The notes under the pieces are model-generated. The model had not been told where the DNA came from, did not search any database, and worked only from the letters and a program-made list of their open reading frames with translations. Shown here in pieces: positions 1 to 8,690 of a stretch of 64,000 bases of DNA. Made by a program: the position numbers and the translations under genes. Source of the DNA: Prado023 sp963774745 (GTDB lineage: Bacteria; Actinomycetota; Actinomycetes; S36-B12; CAIYMF01); NCBI GenBank assembly GCA_963774745.1, contig CAVZGE010000001.1, positions 1-64,000 on the forward strand. Direction: 5' to 3'. Positions within the stretch are counted from its first letter, which is position 1; each line of letters opens with the position of its first letter.

Positions 1-355
1 GCGGCTGACACCGCAACGGGCGGTGCAATGCACGCGATTCGCAATGCGCGGCCCATCTGGCGGCCACGAAGGCTGAGCCACTCGTCCGGCGCGCTCGGCT
101 CTTGGTCGAGCTTGCGGTCCAGATCGTTGGCCTGAGTGGCCCCGAATATGGGCCGTCTCAAGAAGTCCGGCGATCGGCCCGGCATCGCTCCGTGGGCGGG
201 CAAAGCCCCCCGCCAAGAACACGAACTCAGCCCTCAGGACCCGCGTCACATCGGCGAGCTGGGCGCCTTCGGGGTGGGCATGGCAGCGCAGATGGATGCA
301 TGCGGGTGCCCCATGTCCGGTCTCCGGGTGCCCTCGGACGTTAACGCCGGTGGCG

Positions 356-709
356 TCAGGTGCGCATGCTGGTGAAGAGCACGGCCACGATCGCTGCGAT
401 CAGCACGTAGCCGCTGGCGGCCGCGGTGGCGAAGGCGCCGAACGGGATGGGCAGCCACGCCATGATCAGGACAGTGGCTGCCGTACCGCCGGCAAACACA
501 GCACCGGTCCGGCTGCCGATGATCCGTTCTGCCACCACCGCGGCCACAGTGAGGACCAGGCAGGCGAGCAGCACGCTCCACCGGGCCCGGACCTGGGCCG
601 CCTCCGCAGCCCCGCTGTTGTCCCACTGGACCAAGTCCTGGGTAGCCCATACGAGGCTGGCCCAGGCAGCGACGACACAGACCGACCATGCGAGCCGCCC
701 ACGCAGCAC
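356..709 (-). CDS. small integral membrane protein, unknown function
   Basis: Predicted 117-residue protein made almost entirely of hydrophobic helices: about four membrane segments (residues 5-22, 45-62, 68-92, 95-112) separated by short charged loops. I recognise no family. A short weak reading frame on the same strand ends 12 bp upstream, so the two could be co-transcribed. Hydrophobic periodicity supports it as real coding sequence, but the function is unknown. Confidence 0.5.
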   Translation of the reverse strand: MLRGRLAWSVCVVAAWASLVWATQDLVQWDNSGAAEAAQVRARWSVLLACLVLTVAAVVAERIIGSRTGAVFAGGTAATVLIMAWLPIPFGAFATAAASGYVLIAAIVAVLFTSMRT

Positions 710-721
710 GCTGTCGACGGG

Positions 722-928
722 TCAGGCGGTCCGAGCGGAGGGGCTCACGGAAGGCGGCTTGCTCGCCACGCTCCCCGTCCACTCGCCGACCCTATCCGCT
801 TCCCAGGGAGCAAGGCCGTGCCAGGTGCGCCGCCCCACGTCCATCCGCCGCGAGGCCTCGTAGGCCAGAGTGAGCACGCCGACGTCGTGGCGGCGGACGC
901 GTTTGGTGCCGGCGCCGTGGCTGCGCAC
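722..928 (-). CDS. possible small protein, unknown
   Basis: A 68-residue frame upstream of the membrane protein at 356-709 and 12 bp from it. The central part (around residues 17-45) looks protein-like, with mixed charged and hydrophobic residues and not the Arg/Pro-rich pattern of antisense shadows. The arginine-rich N-terminus may be noise, and the true start could be a GTG near residue 17. No recognisable domain. Confidence 0.25.
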   Translation of the reverse strand: MRSHGAGTKRVRRHDVGVLTLAYEASRRMDVGRRTWHGLAPWEADRVGEWTGSVASKPPSVSPSARTA

Positions 929-965
929 CAGCCCCGGGGCTCGCGGCCCCTACCCCCGGGCAACG

Positions 966-1325
966 TCACGTCGGGAAGGGATGCGTGTCGCGTGACGCTC
1001 GACGCATGAGCAGCCCGGCTCCGAGAGCGCACCACCCCAGCGGGAAGATGAGAATCCACCCTGATCGCAGAAGTGCCGTAGCCGTCTGGCTCACCTCGCG
1101 CTGGTCCGGCGCGGCCGGGTCGTCGGGGCTCGACAGGTTGCACACGAGGCTCGGCGGCCAGACCGACGCCGACTGGGAGCTCGCGCCGTAGCCACGCTCG
1201 TCGCCGACGGAGAGGCAGCGGTCCTCCAGCCCCCTGGCTATGCCGAATGCGCCGACTCCCCAGACGATGAACCCCACCACGACCCACGCGAGCACAGCCG
1301 CGGCCACCCCCCTCGTCGTGCCCAT
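966..1325 (-). CDS. small membrane protein with two transmembrane segments
   Basis: Predicted 119 residues from the ATG at 1325; the frame stays open upstream but reads as low-complexity noise there. Transmembrane helix at residues 8-28 (starts AAAVLAWVVVGF), then an approximately 60-residue loop with two cysteines, then a second helix near residues 88-108 and a basic tail. This topology places the central loop outside the membrane. No family recognised. Confidence 0.5.
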   Translation of the reverse strand: MGTTRGVAAAVLAWVVVGFIVWGVGAFGIARGLEDRCLSVGDERGYGASSQSASVWPPSLVCNLSSPDDPAAPDQREVSQTATALLRSGWILIFPLGWCALGAGLLMRRASRDTHPFPT

Positions 1326-1428
1326 GCCACGAAGGATAGGCCGTGACAACCGGCGGGGAGCGGTGCCCAGCGCCCGGGCCTCGCACCCCCCACCGGGTCC
1401 GCTGCAGTCCCGAGAGGTGCTGCAGTTC

Positions 1429-1462
1429 GCCTGTCGCGCACGTCGGGCAGGCATCGCGGCGT
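1429..1462 (+). repeat. dispersed repeat copy A
   Basis: Core of about 34 bp containing GCCTGTCGCGCACGTCGGG followed by CAGGCATC. The GCCTG and CAGGC arms are inverted repeats flanking a roughly 14-nt loop, so the copy can fold as a hairpin. Similarity to the copy at 16840 extends about 12 bp to the left (TGCTGCA then a TTCG). It lies between the gene ending at 1486 and the start of the gene at 1325. Confidence 0.6.
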
Positions 1463-1485
1463 GAAGCGGGGGGCGCTTCACGCCG

Positions 1486-2331
1486 CTAGACGCGTTTGCG
1501 GATGTAGGCCAGTGCCCAGGCGTGGAGTTGATCGGTGGTCCAGGTGGGGGCGCTGACGTGCAGCACTTCCCGGTCGGCGCGCCACACATGGTCGATCCCG
1601 GGCTCCTTGGCCAGGGCCTTGGCAAGGGAGGCCACAATGCGGGGCAACTCGAGGATCAGGTCGTCATCGATGGCCACCTCATGGGTGAACTCGTCGCCCT
1701 GCTCCCCGGCGCTGACATCGATCAGATCCTCGATCGTGGGTCCGGCGACTGGGCCAGCGACCAGAGCCGCGCGCAGTTCCGCGATCATCCCGTCGGCCCG
1801 CCGCGCCACCTCGTCGTCGGGGACCTGTTCACCCCGCACGTGTCGGCGGGCTGTGCCGGAAAGAATCAGCCACACCCCGATCTCGTATGCGCCGCGCTCG
1901 TCGGCGTCGACAGCGAGCACCGGTTGGTTCTGGTAGCCGTAGTTGCGGTTCCGGGGGTCAAAGCCGAGCCGCCAGCGGGCCCGCGGCTCCTGGCCGAGCA
2001 CCACCTGCCCGAAGTAGGAGATCAGGCCATCGACCAGCAGAATCGAGGCATCCGACAGGGTCGACTCCTCCGGCAGGGAGTACCGCGACCAGGTCGGCAG
2101 CACCCCTACTGGCTTAGACGCGGCATCGTCCTTGCCGCTGAGCCGGGCACGCAGCCACACCCACACCGCAATGAGGCTGGCCACACTGCCGTCCAGCAGC
2201 ACATCCGGGTCGATCCCATCCCCAGCCAGGGCGTGGCGCAGCCGCTGCAACGCAACCGGGCGCTCGGCCAAGAACTCCATGAACGCCGCCTCGGCCTTCG
2301 CCCGCGACATCTGCCGGTACAACACACTCAT
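1486..2331 (-). CDS. candidate immunity protein for the adjacent secreted toxin
   Basis: Predicted 281-residue cytoplasmic protein with no signal peptide or membrane helix. Its ATG (2331) overlaps the TGA of the 2328-5792 toxin-like gene in an ATGA quartet, so the two are translationally coupled. It has a helical N-terminus, a central part with aromatic residues (YFGQVVLGQEP near 105-115, RNRNYGYQNQP near 127-137), an acidic patch around residues 220-230 and a helical C-terminus. I recognise no domain. The role rests on position: polymorphic toxin genes are normally followed directly by their immunity gene. Confidence 0.6.
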   Translation of the reverse strand: MSVLYRQMSRAKAEAAFMEFLAERPVALQRLRHALAGDGIDPDVLLDGSVASLIAVWVWLRARLSGKDDAASKPVGVLPTWSRYSLPEESTLSDASILLVDGLISYFGQVVLGQEPRARWRLGFDPRNRNYGYQNQPVLAVDADERGAYEIGVWLILSGTARRHVRGEQVPDDEVARRADGMIAELRAALVAGPVAGPTIEDLIDVSAGEQGDEFTHEVAIDDDLILELPRIVASLAKALAKEPGIDHVWRADREVLHVSAPTWTTDQLHAWALAYIRKRV

Positions 2332-5300
2332 GGCAGGTGGATGATGTAAGGGATGCCATGCTGATCCAGCAGGTCAAGCACCCTCGCGTCTGCGCCCAGC
2401 GTGCCGGACCGGCCGCTGGCCACGAAATGCCACGTGTAGCCCGTCACGTCGCTTCTGCCGAGAAGGACTCCGTCCTTCGCGATCTGGCGCCGGATCGCTG
2501 GGGTGAACCTGACGAACCCGGACTTGACCTCGTGCAGGCCTCCGGCGTCGTCGACGATGTCGATGACCCGCGCGAACGGAACCTCGGGGGTCTTCCGATG
2601 GAAGTTCCTCTCGAGAACCGGCAGCGTGTTTGCGACCGCGTCCTCCGCCGCCCTCCAGCCCGTGGCGAACGGGATCTTCGTGCCCGCGCTCGCGCCCTTC
2701 CTGGCCAGAGTTTCCACGATGTGGACTGCCCCGCGTCGGGAGGTGGCCAGTTTGAGGATCGCTTCATCGCTGACGCCCAGCGCCTTCAACTGCCGGTATG
2801 CCCCTTGGGCGGCCTCCAGCACGTCGACACGCAGCCCGGCGGGTAGCGGGTCGAGCCGGGCGATCACGGCCAGCACGTCGTCGGCCTTGTCCGCGTTCCG
2901 GTCGATGAACTTCACGACCTTGCCCGGGATGTTCACGGCATCGCCGAGGTAGGGAATCAGCCCGGCGGCTGAGAGCCCGGCGGAGACGAACTCGCCCTTG
3001 AAGAGGTTGGCCACCGTGTCACGCAGGTCCAGGACCGCGCCAACGATCCAGCCGACCACAGGAACGAAACTGGCGGCCGATGAGCTGATGCTGCCGAGCA
3101 GGAACGGGATGGTGGTCCCGCTGCCCGCGTCGCCCAGGGCTGCGCCCCGGGCGTATTCGCTGGCCCACTCCTCGGGGGTCATCGGGTCATCGAACACAGT
3201 CGGGTGGAACCCGCCGTCCTGCTCGGCGACTTCACGGCCGTCGGTGAAGCCGTCACCGTCGGTATCGCCGACCAGGGGGTCGCTGCCCCAGTCGATCTCG
3301 TCGGCGTCGCCCAGCCCATCGCGGTCCGTGTCGGGCGTCCATGGGTCGGTCTCGGAGTCGGCCTCCTGGGCGTCAGGGTAGCCATCGCCGTCGGTGTCGG
3401 GGTTGGCTGGATCGGAGAGCACCGAGTAGGTGTCGGAACCAGGGGCCGGGTCGAGGTCAGCCCCGAGCGGGCGGACCTCAGCACCGTCGGGAAGGCCATC
3501 GCCATCGGTGTCCGGGTCGTTCGGGTCACTGGTGTAACGCGCCAGGGTCGCCGGGCTGAAGGCCCCCTGAACCTCGACGCAGTCGTTGAGCCCGTCAGAG
3601 TCGGTATCGGTCGTGACGCCCTGGTCACCACCTGTGTCATCGCTGATGCGGCGGAACACCTCCGGCAGCTGGTCGGCGGTGGACACCTGGTAGTAGCGGC
3701 CTCCCGTATCGGCGGCAATGGTGTTCAGCAGGGATGTGTTGACCGCACTGCCCAGGCCGATCGTGTAGATCGTGATGTTGTTGGCCTTGGCCTGGGTCAG
3801 GTAGGTGGGGCTCCAGGAGCCGTCACCATCGGTGAGGAGGATGGTGACCCGGCCCCGGTCCGGGTCGTTGTTGTTGATCAGCACCGTGTTGGCTGCGCTG
3901 ACACCGGCGCTGATGCTGGTCCCCCCGGAATCATCGATCCGGTCGATGGCGGCCTTGACCGCGGCCTTGTCCGTGGTGAGGCCCTGGAGGACCCGAGCGG
4001 AGGAGTCGAAGTCGATGACTGCGGCCCGGTCCTGGTCCAGCAGGGCATCGACGAAGTTCTTCGCCGCCTGCTGGCGCAGTCCAGCGGGGTCGTTCCACGA
4101 CATGGAGCCGGAGCTGTCGATCGACAGGGCGAGATCCAGCAGGACGATGTCGTCCCCGCCGCCGTCGCTGCGGGAACGGCACGGGTTGTCCTTGGCCGTC
4201 CAAACCTGGTTCCAGTTGACGATGTCGAACACCGCGTAGGTAGAGAAGTGCTCGACGGTGACCGTGACCGTGCCGCGGATGGTGTCCACGGCCTGTTGAG
4301 CGTGGACCGGAACCCATGCCCCGTTGGCCTCGTCGAGCCAGAAGACCCGCAGCCGAGTTGCCGCCTGCTCAGGAGTCAGTGCGGTCTCGGCGTAGGGCAG
4401 CACGATTTCGGCCTGGAGCATGCCCGAGCCGGGTGATTCGAACTGCAGCGCCGGACCGACCTGGGCGGTGGACGTCGTTCGCGCGTCGGTCCCGGCCGCT
4501 CGGATCGTCGCGTCCAGCGCTGACTCGCCAGTGCCGGTGACCCGGGCAGCGGCTGCACCCGGGCCCTCGATCGTCACGGTCAGCAGTTCGTCGCCGTCCG
4601 GTGTCCCGTCGTTGTCGGTGTCCCGCGCTGACGGGTTCAGCCCTGCCCGTACCTCGGCACCGTCGAGAAGCCCGTCGTCGTCTGTGTCAGGCACTGTGGG
4701 CTTGGTCGAATGCGTCGCCTCGGCGGCGTCAGACAGCCCATCTGCATCAGTGTCCGGATCGATCGGCGAAGTCCCCCGGGACTGCTCCAGCCGTGCCGGC
4801 AGCCCATCCCCGTCCTGGTCCTCAGCCGCGTCGGAGACACCGTCCCCATCGGTGTCGCGCTTGTCCAGAGACAGCACAGCCAAGGCCTGGAACTCGAACC
4901 AGTCACCCAACCCGTCGCCGTCTGTGTCGCCCAGCAGCGGCGAGCCCCCCACCGACAACTCGGCCCGGTCCGGGATCCCGTCCGCATCCCGATCCCCCTC
5001 GTAGGTGATGCCCAACTGGTCCAACACGTTGCGGGCCCGCTGCCATGCCAGCCCGAAATGGGTCTCCGCGGCCACCGGTAGACCCTTGAGCAACGCGGAG
5101 TGGGCCTTGGCCAGATCCCGCTCGGCCGACTCCAACTCCCGCCCGGCTGCCTTCCAACCCTGCGGGTCGACTACCGGATCCACCTGCGCCAGAGGGTCCC
5201 CACCCGCTGCAAGCTCCTCGACCAGGTCCTCCTCGACCGAGGGATCGACGGTACCCACCAGAACGGGCTCCGGCTGTCTGAGCACAGTCCTGGCGTCAGC

Positions 5301-5792
5301 GACGGCAACCTCCGCCGTGGTCCGACCAGCCAGAAGCACGTCGGTCAACGCGGCCGTCAGCGACTGCCCCTGCCCGGAGTCACTAGTCCGATTGACCAGC
5401 GAATCCAAATGCGAGACCAGGTGCAGGTCGTTCAAGTAGCTGCGCCGCCCGTCGGCGTCGTCGGCGAGCCGAACCCCGTCGACATACCACCCGATCGTCG
5501 CCGCTGCGTCGGCCACGCGCTGTGGCCCCGGTGAGGCCGAGGCAATAGGGCCGGCCGTTACGACAGCGGCCTGCTTGAGCGCCGCGCTGTTGACCCGGAA
5601 CGGGGTGGTCGACACCCCCGCGATCGCGTCGGTCGGACTCGTGGTGGCCTGGGCGGGAACAGATAGTCCGATCGATTGCCCGACCACCGCCGCAGCACAG
5701 GCCGCAGCCACCCACCCACGATGATGACGTCCGCGACCAGCCACCCGCCCCATCCCACGCCGACCCTGACCCAGAAACGCGTACGAATCCAC
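2328..5792 (-). CDS. secreted polymorphic-toxin-like protein: vWA, TSP3 repeats, C-terminal REase-fold nuclease
   Basis: I chose the GTG at 5792 because CAGGGGG sits 5-6 nt upstream; an in-frame ATG at 5753 is the alternative. About 1154 residues. In order: signal peptide to about residue 48 (VPAQA cleavage region); helical domain 50-260; TSP3-like calcium-binding repeats (DTDGDGLGD type) 265-400; a beta-rich region with HFSTYAVFD; a vWA domain about 548-715 with MIDAS motif DSSGS near 559-563 and TDGDG; more TSP3 repeats 730-860; a hydrophobic pretoxin-like stretch 892-955; and a C-terminal domain about 1070-1154. The last contains VIDIVDDAGGLHEVKSG, matching the D...E-x-K pattern of PD-(D/E)XK nucleases in bacterial toxins. 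The vWA and TSP3 parts suggest calcium-dependent surface adhesion. Substrate (DNA or RNA) is unknown. Confidence 0.8.
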   Translation of the reverse strand: MDSYAFLGQGRRGMGRVAGRGRHHRGWVAAACAAAVVGQSIGLSVPAQATTSPTDAIAGVSTTPFRVNSAALKQAAVVTAGPIASASPGPQRVADAAATIGWYVDGVRLADDADGRRSYLNDLHLVSHLDSLVNRTSDSGQGQSLTAALTDVLLAGRTTAEVAVADARTVLRQPEPVLVGTVDPSVEEDLVEELAAGGDPLAQVDPVVDPQGWKAAGRELESAERDLAKAHSALLKGLPVAAETHFGLAWQRARNVLDQLGITYEGDRDADGIPDRAELSVGGSPLLGDTDGDGLGDWFEFQALAVLSLDKRDTDGDGVSDAAEDQDGDGLPARLEQSRGTSPIDPDTDADGLSDAAEATHSTKPTVPDTDDDGLLDGAEVRAGLNPSARDTDNDGTPDGDELLTVTIEGPGAAAARVTGTGESALDATIRAAGTDARTTSTAQVGPALQFESPGSGMLQAEIVLPYAETALTPEQAATRLRVFWLDEANGAWVPVHAQQAVDTIRGTVTVTVEHFSTYAVFDIVNWNQVWTAKDNPCRSRSDGGGDDIVLLDLALSIDSSGSMSWNDPAGLRQQAAKNFVDALLDQDRAAVIDFDSSARVLQGLTTDKAAVKAAIDRIDDSGGTSISAGVSAANTVLINNNDPDRGRVTILLTDGDGSWSPTYLTQAKANNITIYTIGLGSAVNTSLLNTIAADTGGRYYQVSTADQLPEVFRRISDDTGGDQGVTTDTDSDGLNDCVEVQGAFSPATLARYTSDPNDPDTDGDGLPDGAEVRPLGADLDPAPGSDTYSVLSDPANPDTDGDGYPDAQEADSETDPWTPDTDRDGLGDADEIDWGSDPLVGDTDGDGFTDGREVAEQDGGFHPTVFDDPMTPEEWASEYARGAALGDAGSGTTIPFLLGSISSSAASFVPVVGWIVGAVLDLRDTVANLFKGEFVSAGLSAAGLIPYLGDAVNIPGKVVKFIDRNADKADDVLAVIARLDPLPAGLRVDVLEAAQGAYRQLKALGVSDEAILKLATSRRGAVHIVETLARKGASAGTKIPFATGWRAAEDAVANTLPVLERNFHRKTPEVPFARVIDIVDDAGGLHEVKSGFVRFTPAIRRQIAKDGVLLGRSDVTGYTWHFVASGRSGTLGADARVLDLLDQHGIPYIIHLP

Positions 5793-5998
5793 AATGCCCC
5801 CTGCGACTGGCGCAATGCGCGCCCCTGACGCTGGCTGACAATAGCCCGCACTCCCTGACGATGGGGGACTGTCTGCCACCCAGCGTCATCAAGGCTGCCC
5901 GGTTGCCCGAGGGGCGTGACGAGGCGGAGGACATCGCTGCCTCGGCGTTCCTCGAACCGTGGCGCCGCCGGGGCCTGGAAGCACGAGAGGAAGGGGTG

Positions 5999-6421
5999 AT
6001 GCGAAAGATGATGAGCGGGAGCCAGGCGGCCACGGTCAACGCCAAGGACATCGACGCCTTGAAGAAGTTCTGGGCCGATGACGTGAAGTTGACCTTCGTC
6101 GGGCAGCCCCCGATCGAAGGCAAGGACGCTGTCGAGGCGTGGTATCGGTCGTGGTTCGCTGGCATCAAGGAGATTCGGGAGACCTCGACCAACTTCGCGC
6201 TGGTGCATCCCTACGCGCTGGGTGTCTCGAACACAGTGCTGTTCGAGGCCAAGTCCGACATTGAGTTCACCGACGGTCGGCACGTCGTGGAGTCCGAGGT
6301 CGCAGTCATCGAGATCCGTGGAGGGAAGGCAACGAGTATCCGGGTCTACATCGCCGACGAGGACGGTGGTCAGGTGTTGATGGGCTCTCGGGCTTCCCGG
6401 CACGGAGCCGGCATGTCGTAG
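5999..6421 (+). CDS. SnoaL-like / NTF2-superfamily protein
   Basis: About 140 residues from the ATG at 5999, or 137 from the ATG at 6008; AGAGGAAGGGG just upstream serves either. The fold signature is a helical start, a beta segment FWADDVKLTFVG, PPIEGKDAVEAWYRSWFAGI, then alternating strands ending in ATSIRVYIA, typical of SnoaL-like polyketide-cyclase or ketosteroid-isomerase relatives. These bind small hydrophobic molecules, but the substrate cannot be read from sequence. It is transcribed divergently from the toxin gene across a gap of about 200 bp. Confidence 0.65.
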   Translation: MRKMMSGSQAATVNAKDIDALKKFWADDVKLTFVGQPPIEGKDAVEAWYRSWFAGIKEIRETSTNFALVHPYALGVSNTVLFEAKSDIEFTDGRHVVESEVAVIEIRGGKATSIRVYIADEDGGQVLMGSRASRHGAGMS

Positions 6422-6956
6422 TGCCGCCGCTGGGCATCGACAGGCTCGTCAGCCAACCCGTGGCGAGACGCGCCCAGACCAAACAGCCGTTCGCCTCGTC
6501 AGCGGGATCCGGGCATTGTGGCTTTGGCCAAGCATCACGGCCCCCCGGAGCGCACGTGGGGATCCGGAGCATTCCCAAGCTCAGCCATCTCGCCTGCCCC
6601 CTTCCGTGAGCGGACGCCGTTCCTGCTGTGATGACCCAGCCTTCGCCGGGGGTGGGATGCTAGTCCGCAGGGTGCGGCGAGGGGCCTTCTTCAGATGACG
6701 TTCGGTTCCCAGATCCTTGCCACGATCACCGAGGTCCTCGGGCCCACGGCCCACGCCGGGATTCTCCTCGTCGAGGTCGAGTATCTGCCCTGGTGACAAC
6801 CATCCGGTCACGCCGCTGGTCGCTCGGATCAACCTGCCCCACATCGCCGCGTGCTGGGCGCCATTCGGTGGCGAGTCCGCACCGAGGGACGGGTGCCTGA
6901 GCAGCGCGACCAGGTCGGCCTGCTGTGGGCGCTCGGGCTGACAGACAGGCCGGTTG
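6422..6956. other. intergenic region, no convincing gene
   Basis: No well-supported coding sequence in this approximately 535-bp stretch. The only protein-like piece is a 33-codon plus-strand frame at 6696-6797 (begins MTFGSQILATITEVLG), which could be the start of a lost gene. Nothing else seen apart from GC-rich low-complexity segments. Confidence 0.4.
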
Positions 6957-7220
6957 TCACCGGTAGGCGTAGCGCCGATGGGAGATGTGCAGCACGGTCA
7001 CGACCTGTGCGGCGGTGTCGATCGTGTAGATGATCCGGTACTGCCCGCGACGCGCACTCCACTTGCCATCGAGAGGAGGCTGCAGCGGCTTGCCCACCCG
7101 TTGCGGGTTCTCCAGCAACACGCCAGTGACGAACTCCACCACCGCCGATGTGACCGCCTCCGGTAGTTCGAGGTCCAGCGCGCGGGACGCGCTACGAGCC
7201 ATCGCCAGCCGATAGGTCAC
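6957..7220 (-). CDS. RelE/ParE-superfamily toxin
   Basis: Predicted 87 residues, normal length for a RelE-type mRNA interferase. Helical N-terminus, then LLENPQRVGKPL, the G-KWSARRGQYRIIYTID core with clustered basic residues, and VTVLHISHRRYAY near the end, the conserved RelE pattern with a C-terminal H..R.Y. Family members cleave mRNA in the ribosomal A site. It is translated from an ATG overlapping the TGA of the antitoxin gene (ATGA at 7217-7220). All expected basic residues appear present, so the toxin is probably active. Confidence 0.85.
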   Translation of the reverse strand: MTYRLAMARSASRALDLELPEAVTSAVVEFVTGVLLENPQRVGKPLQPPLDGKWSARRGQYRIIYTIDTAAQVVTVLHISHRRYAYR

Positions 7221-7498
7221 TCGGACAGCGCCCTTCGCTCCATCAACTCCCGGAGCTCGGTGGCGTTGAGGGTGTCACCCGAGGCAACCTCGCGTTCGGC
7301 CTCGCGGAGCTGACGCATCGTGTCCTCGTCGGAAAGGATCGCGAGCGTCTCCTCGAGCGACTCGAGGTCTTCGACAGCCACGACCACGACGGTGGGGACC
7401 CCGTTCTTGGTCACGGTGACTCGCTCGTGCGTCTCATGGACGCTATCGACCACGGCGCTCAGGTGCGCCTTCACCGATGCCAGGGACTGGGTACTCAT
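7217..7498 (-). CDS. Phd/YefM/RelB-type antitoxin
   Basis: Predicted 93 residues from the ATG at 7498. N-terminal MSTQSLASVKAHLSAVVDSV is typical of Phd/YefM antitoxins, followed by THERVTVTKNGVPTVVVVAVEDLESLEETL, the DNA-binding and dimerisation core. The acidic C-terminus would wrap the RelE toxin encoded next. I chose this ATG over an in-frame upstream one because a -10 box and inverted repeat lie directly in front of it. It probably represses its own operon alone and with toxin. Confidence 0.85.
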   Translation of the reverse strand: MSTQSLASVKAHLSAVVDSVHETHERVTVTKNGVPTVVVVAVEDLESLEETLAILSDEDTMRQLREAEREVASGDTLNATELRELMERRALSE

Positions 7499-7514
7499 GA
7501 CCAGTATTCTAGTC
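7499..7514 (-). promoter_or_regulatory. leaderless promoter and operator of the RelBE module
   Basis: On the minus strand the sequence reads GACTAGAATACTGGTC directly before the antitoxin ATG. TAGAAT (7506-7511) is a near-consensus -10 box ending 7 nt before the start codon, so the transcript would begin at or near the ATG. The same 16 bp form an imperfect inverted repeat (GACTAG / CTGGTC), a likely autorepression operator overlapping the promoter. Confidence 0.55.
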
Positions 7515-7721
7515 ACGATGGTGCTGCGCGGCAATGGCACCGGCTACCTGCGCCGGCGCGCGGTCGGCCCCGGCTTCATTGCTGGACGCCGGAACGACCA
7601 GGCAGGGAACGCTCCGCCTGACCTGCCCCCTCCCGCCGCCTGTTGGGCGCAGTCATGGCCAGGTCGGCGTAGTTGGCGTCGCTGGCGGTCGGGGCGATCG
7701 GCCGAGGAGTGGTGGGCGGTC

Positions 7722-8396
7722 TCAGTTGGACCGAGCGCCGCGGCGCCAACGCCAACCGAGGAGTACGGCGCCGACGATCATGAGGGCCACCGCGATGTAG
7801 ACCGGCCACCAGGGCGCCGCCCGTGCAGGGCTCGCCAACGGGACTTCGGTTTCGATGGGCCCAAACGACGCGACAGTCGCCGGCGACCCTTGCCCGGCAG
7901 AAGCGACCACCAGCGGATCCCCCGCTGCCGCGAACGCCACCTCGTCACCCGCGCGCGCCATCAGCCGCGCCGCTCCAAGGGCTGCTGTCTCTGGGATCAC
8001 GATGTCGACCTGGAACCGGTACTCGGCGTCGGCGTCGCCACGAGCCACGACCGTCTGCGTGCCGCCCTGCTCGAACAGCACCACGATCCCCGTGCGCGGG
8101 AGACCCAAGGCCCCTTGCCCAGCAGGTGGGCGTCCGGTGTCAAAGCAGTCGTCTCCCCAGTGCTGCCCAACCACGTGCACAGCGTCGCCGGGACGCACCT
8201 GACCACCGCCGTAAGACAACTCCGGCCCCACACACGACGCCAATGCGGCCACCGGGATGGACAGCAGCCCCACCAGCAGCACCGAGAAGAGGACCAGGAG
8301 GCGTCCGACGGCCCCGGTACGGCAGCGCCGTCGTCCGTTCGGTTCCCATGCGTTCGCCTGATGCTGTTCCAGACGTGCAGACGCCGACTCACGCAT
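7722..8396 (-). CDS. secreted, C-terminally membrane-anchored protein
   Basis: About 224 residues from the ATG at 8396. GGAGG abuts this ATG too closely for an ideal ribosome site, so a nearby start is possible. A signal sequence (LLVLFSVLLVGLLSIPVAAL-type core) ends near ALASC. The mature part is beta-rich and may have a disulfide (Cys after the signal and in DDCFDTG). A C-terminal helix PVYIAVALMIVGAVLLGW plus a basic tail anchors it. This is a surface-exposed domain of unknown function; the region FGPIETEVPLASP looks like a stalk. Confidence 0.6.
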   Translation of the reverse strand: MRESASARLEQHQANAWEPNGRRRCRTGAVGRLLVLFSVLLVGLLSIPVAALASCVGPELSYGGGQVRPGDAVHVVGQHWGDDCFDTGRPPAGQGALGLPRTGIVVLFEQGGTQTVVARGDADAEYRFQVDIVIPETAALGAARLMARAGDEVAFAAAGDPLVVASAGQGSPATVASFGPIETEVPLASPARAAPWWPVYIAVALMIVGAVLLGWRWRRGARSN

Positions 8397-8583
8397 CCTC
8401 CGGCAGCCTGCGGACCCCCGACGCGGAGCGACCCGGACCGCTGACCGCCAATGGCGTCCCTCCGCACGGTCGCGCAGGAGCTGGTTCCAGGCCGCCATAC
8501 GCCTCATGCTGGCACAGGCCAAACCGCCGAAGGGGCACATGCACAGCCAGCCAGCTCGCGCAGGGACTGTGACCCACACAGCC

Positions 8584-8617
8584 GCCCATCGCGCGCGTTG
8601 GGGCAGGCATCACCACG
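8584..8617 (+). repeat. dispersed repeat copy C
   Basis: Contains TCGCGCGCGTTGGGGCAGGC then ATCACC, matching copies at 1429, 16240 and 16840 in the same orientation. The left arm GCCCA differs from GCCTG in copies A and B. It lies in the roughly 290-bp gap between the 3' end of the HAD gene and the start of the membrane-anchored protein gene. Confidence 0.6.
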
Positions 8618-8690
8618 CACTATTGGGCACCTTGTCGATCCCCTGGCGCCCCTACCCACCCGCAGTATGCTCCCGGCGAGTCCGTTGCAG

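Noticed and set aside
246..782. Long minus-strand frame of 178 codons
   Set aside because: Arg/Pro/His-rich composition and overlap with the hydrophobic gene at 356-709 mark it as a GC-rich shadow.
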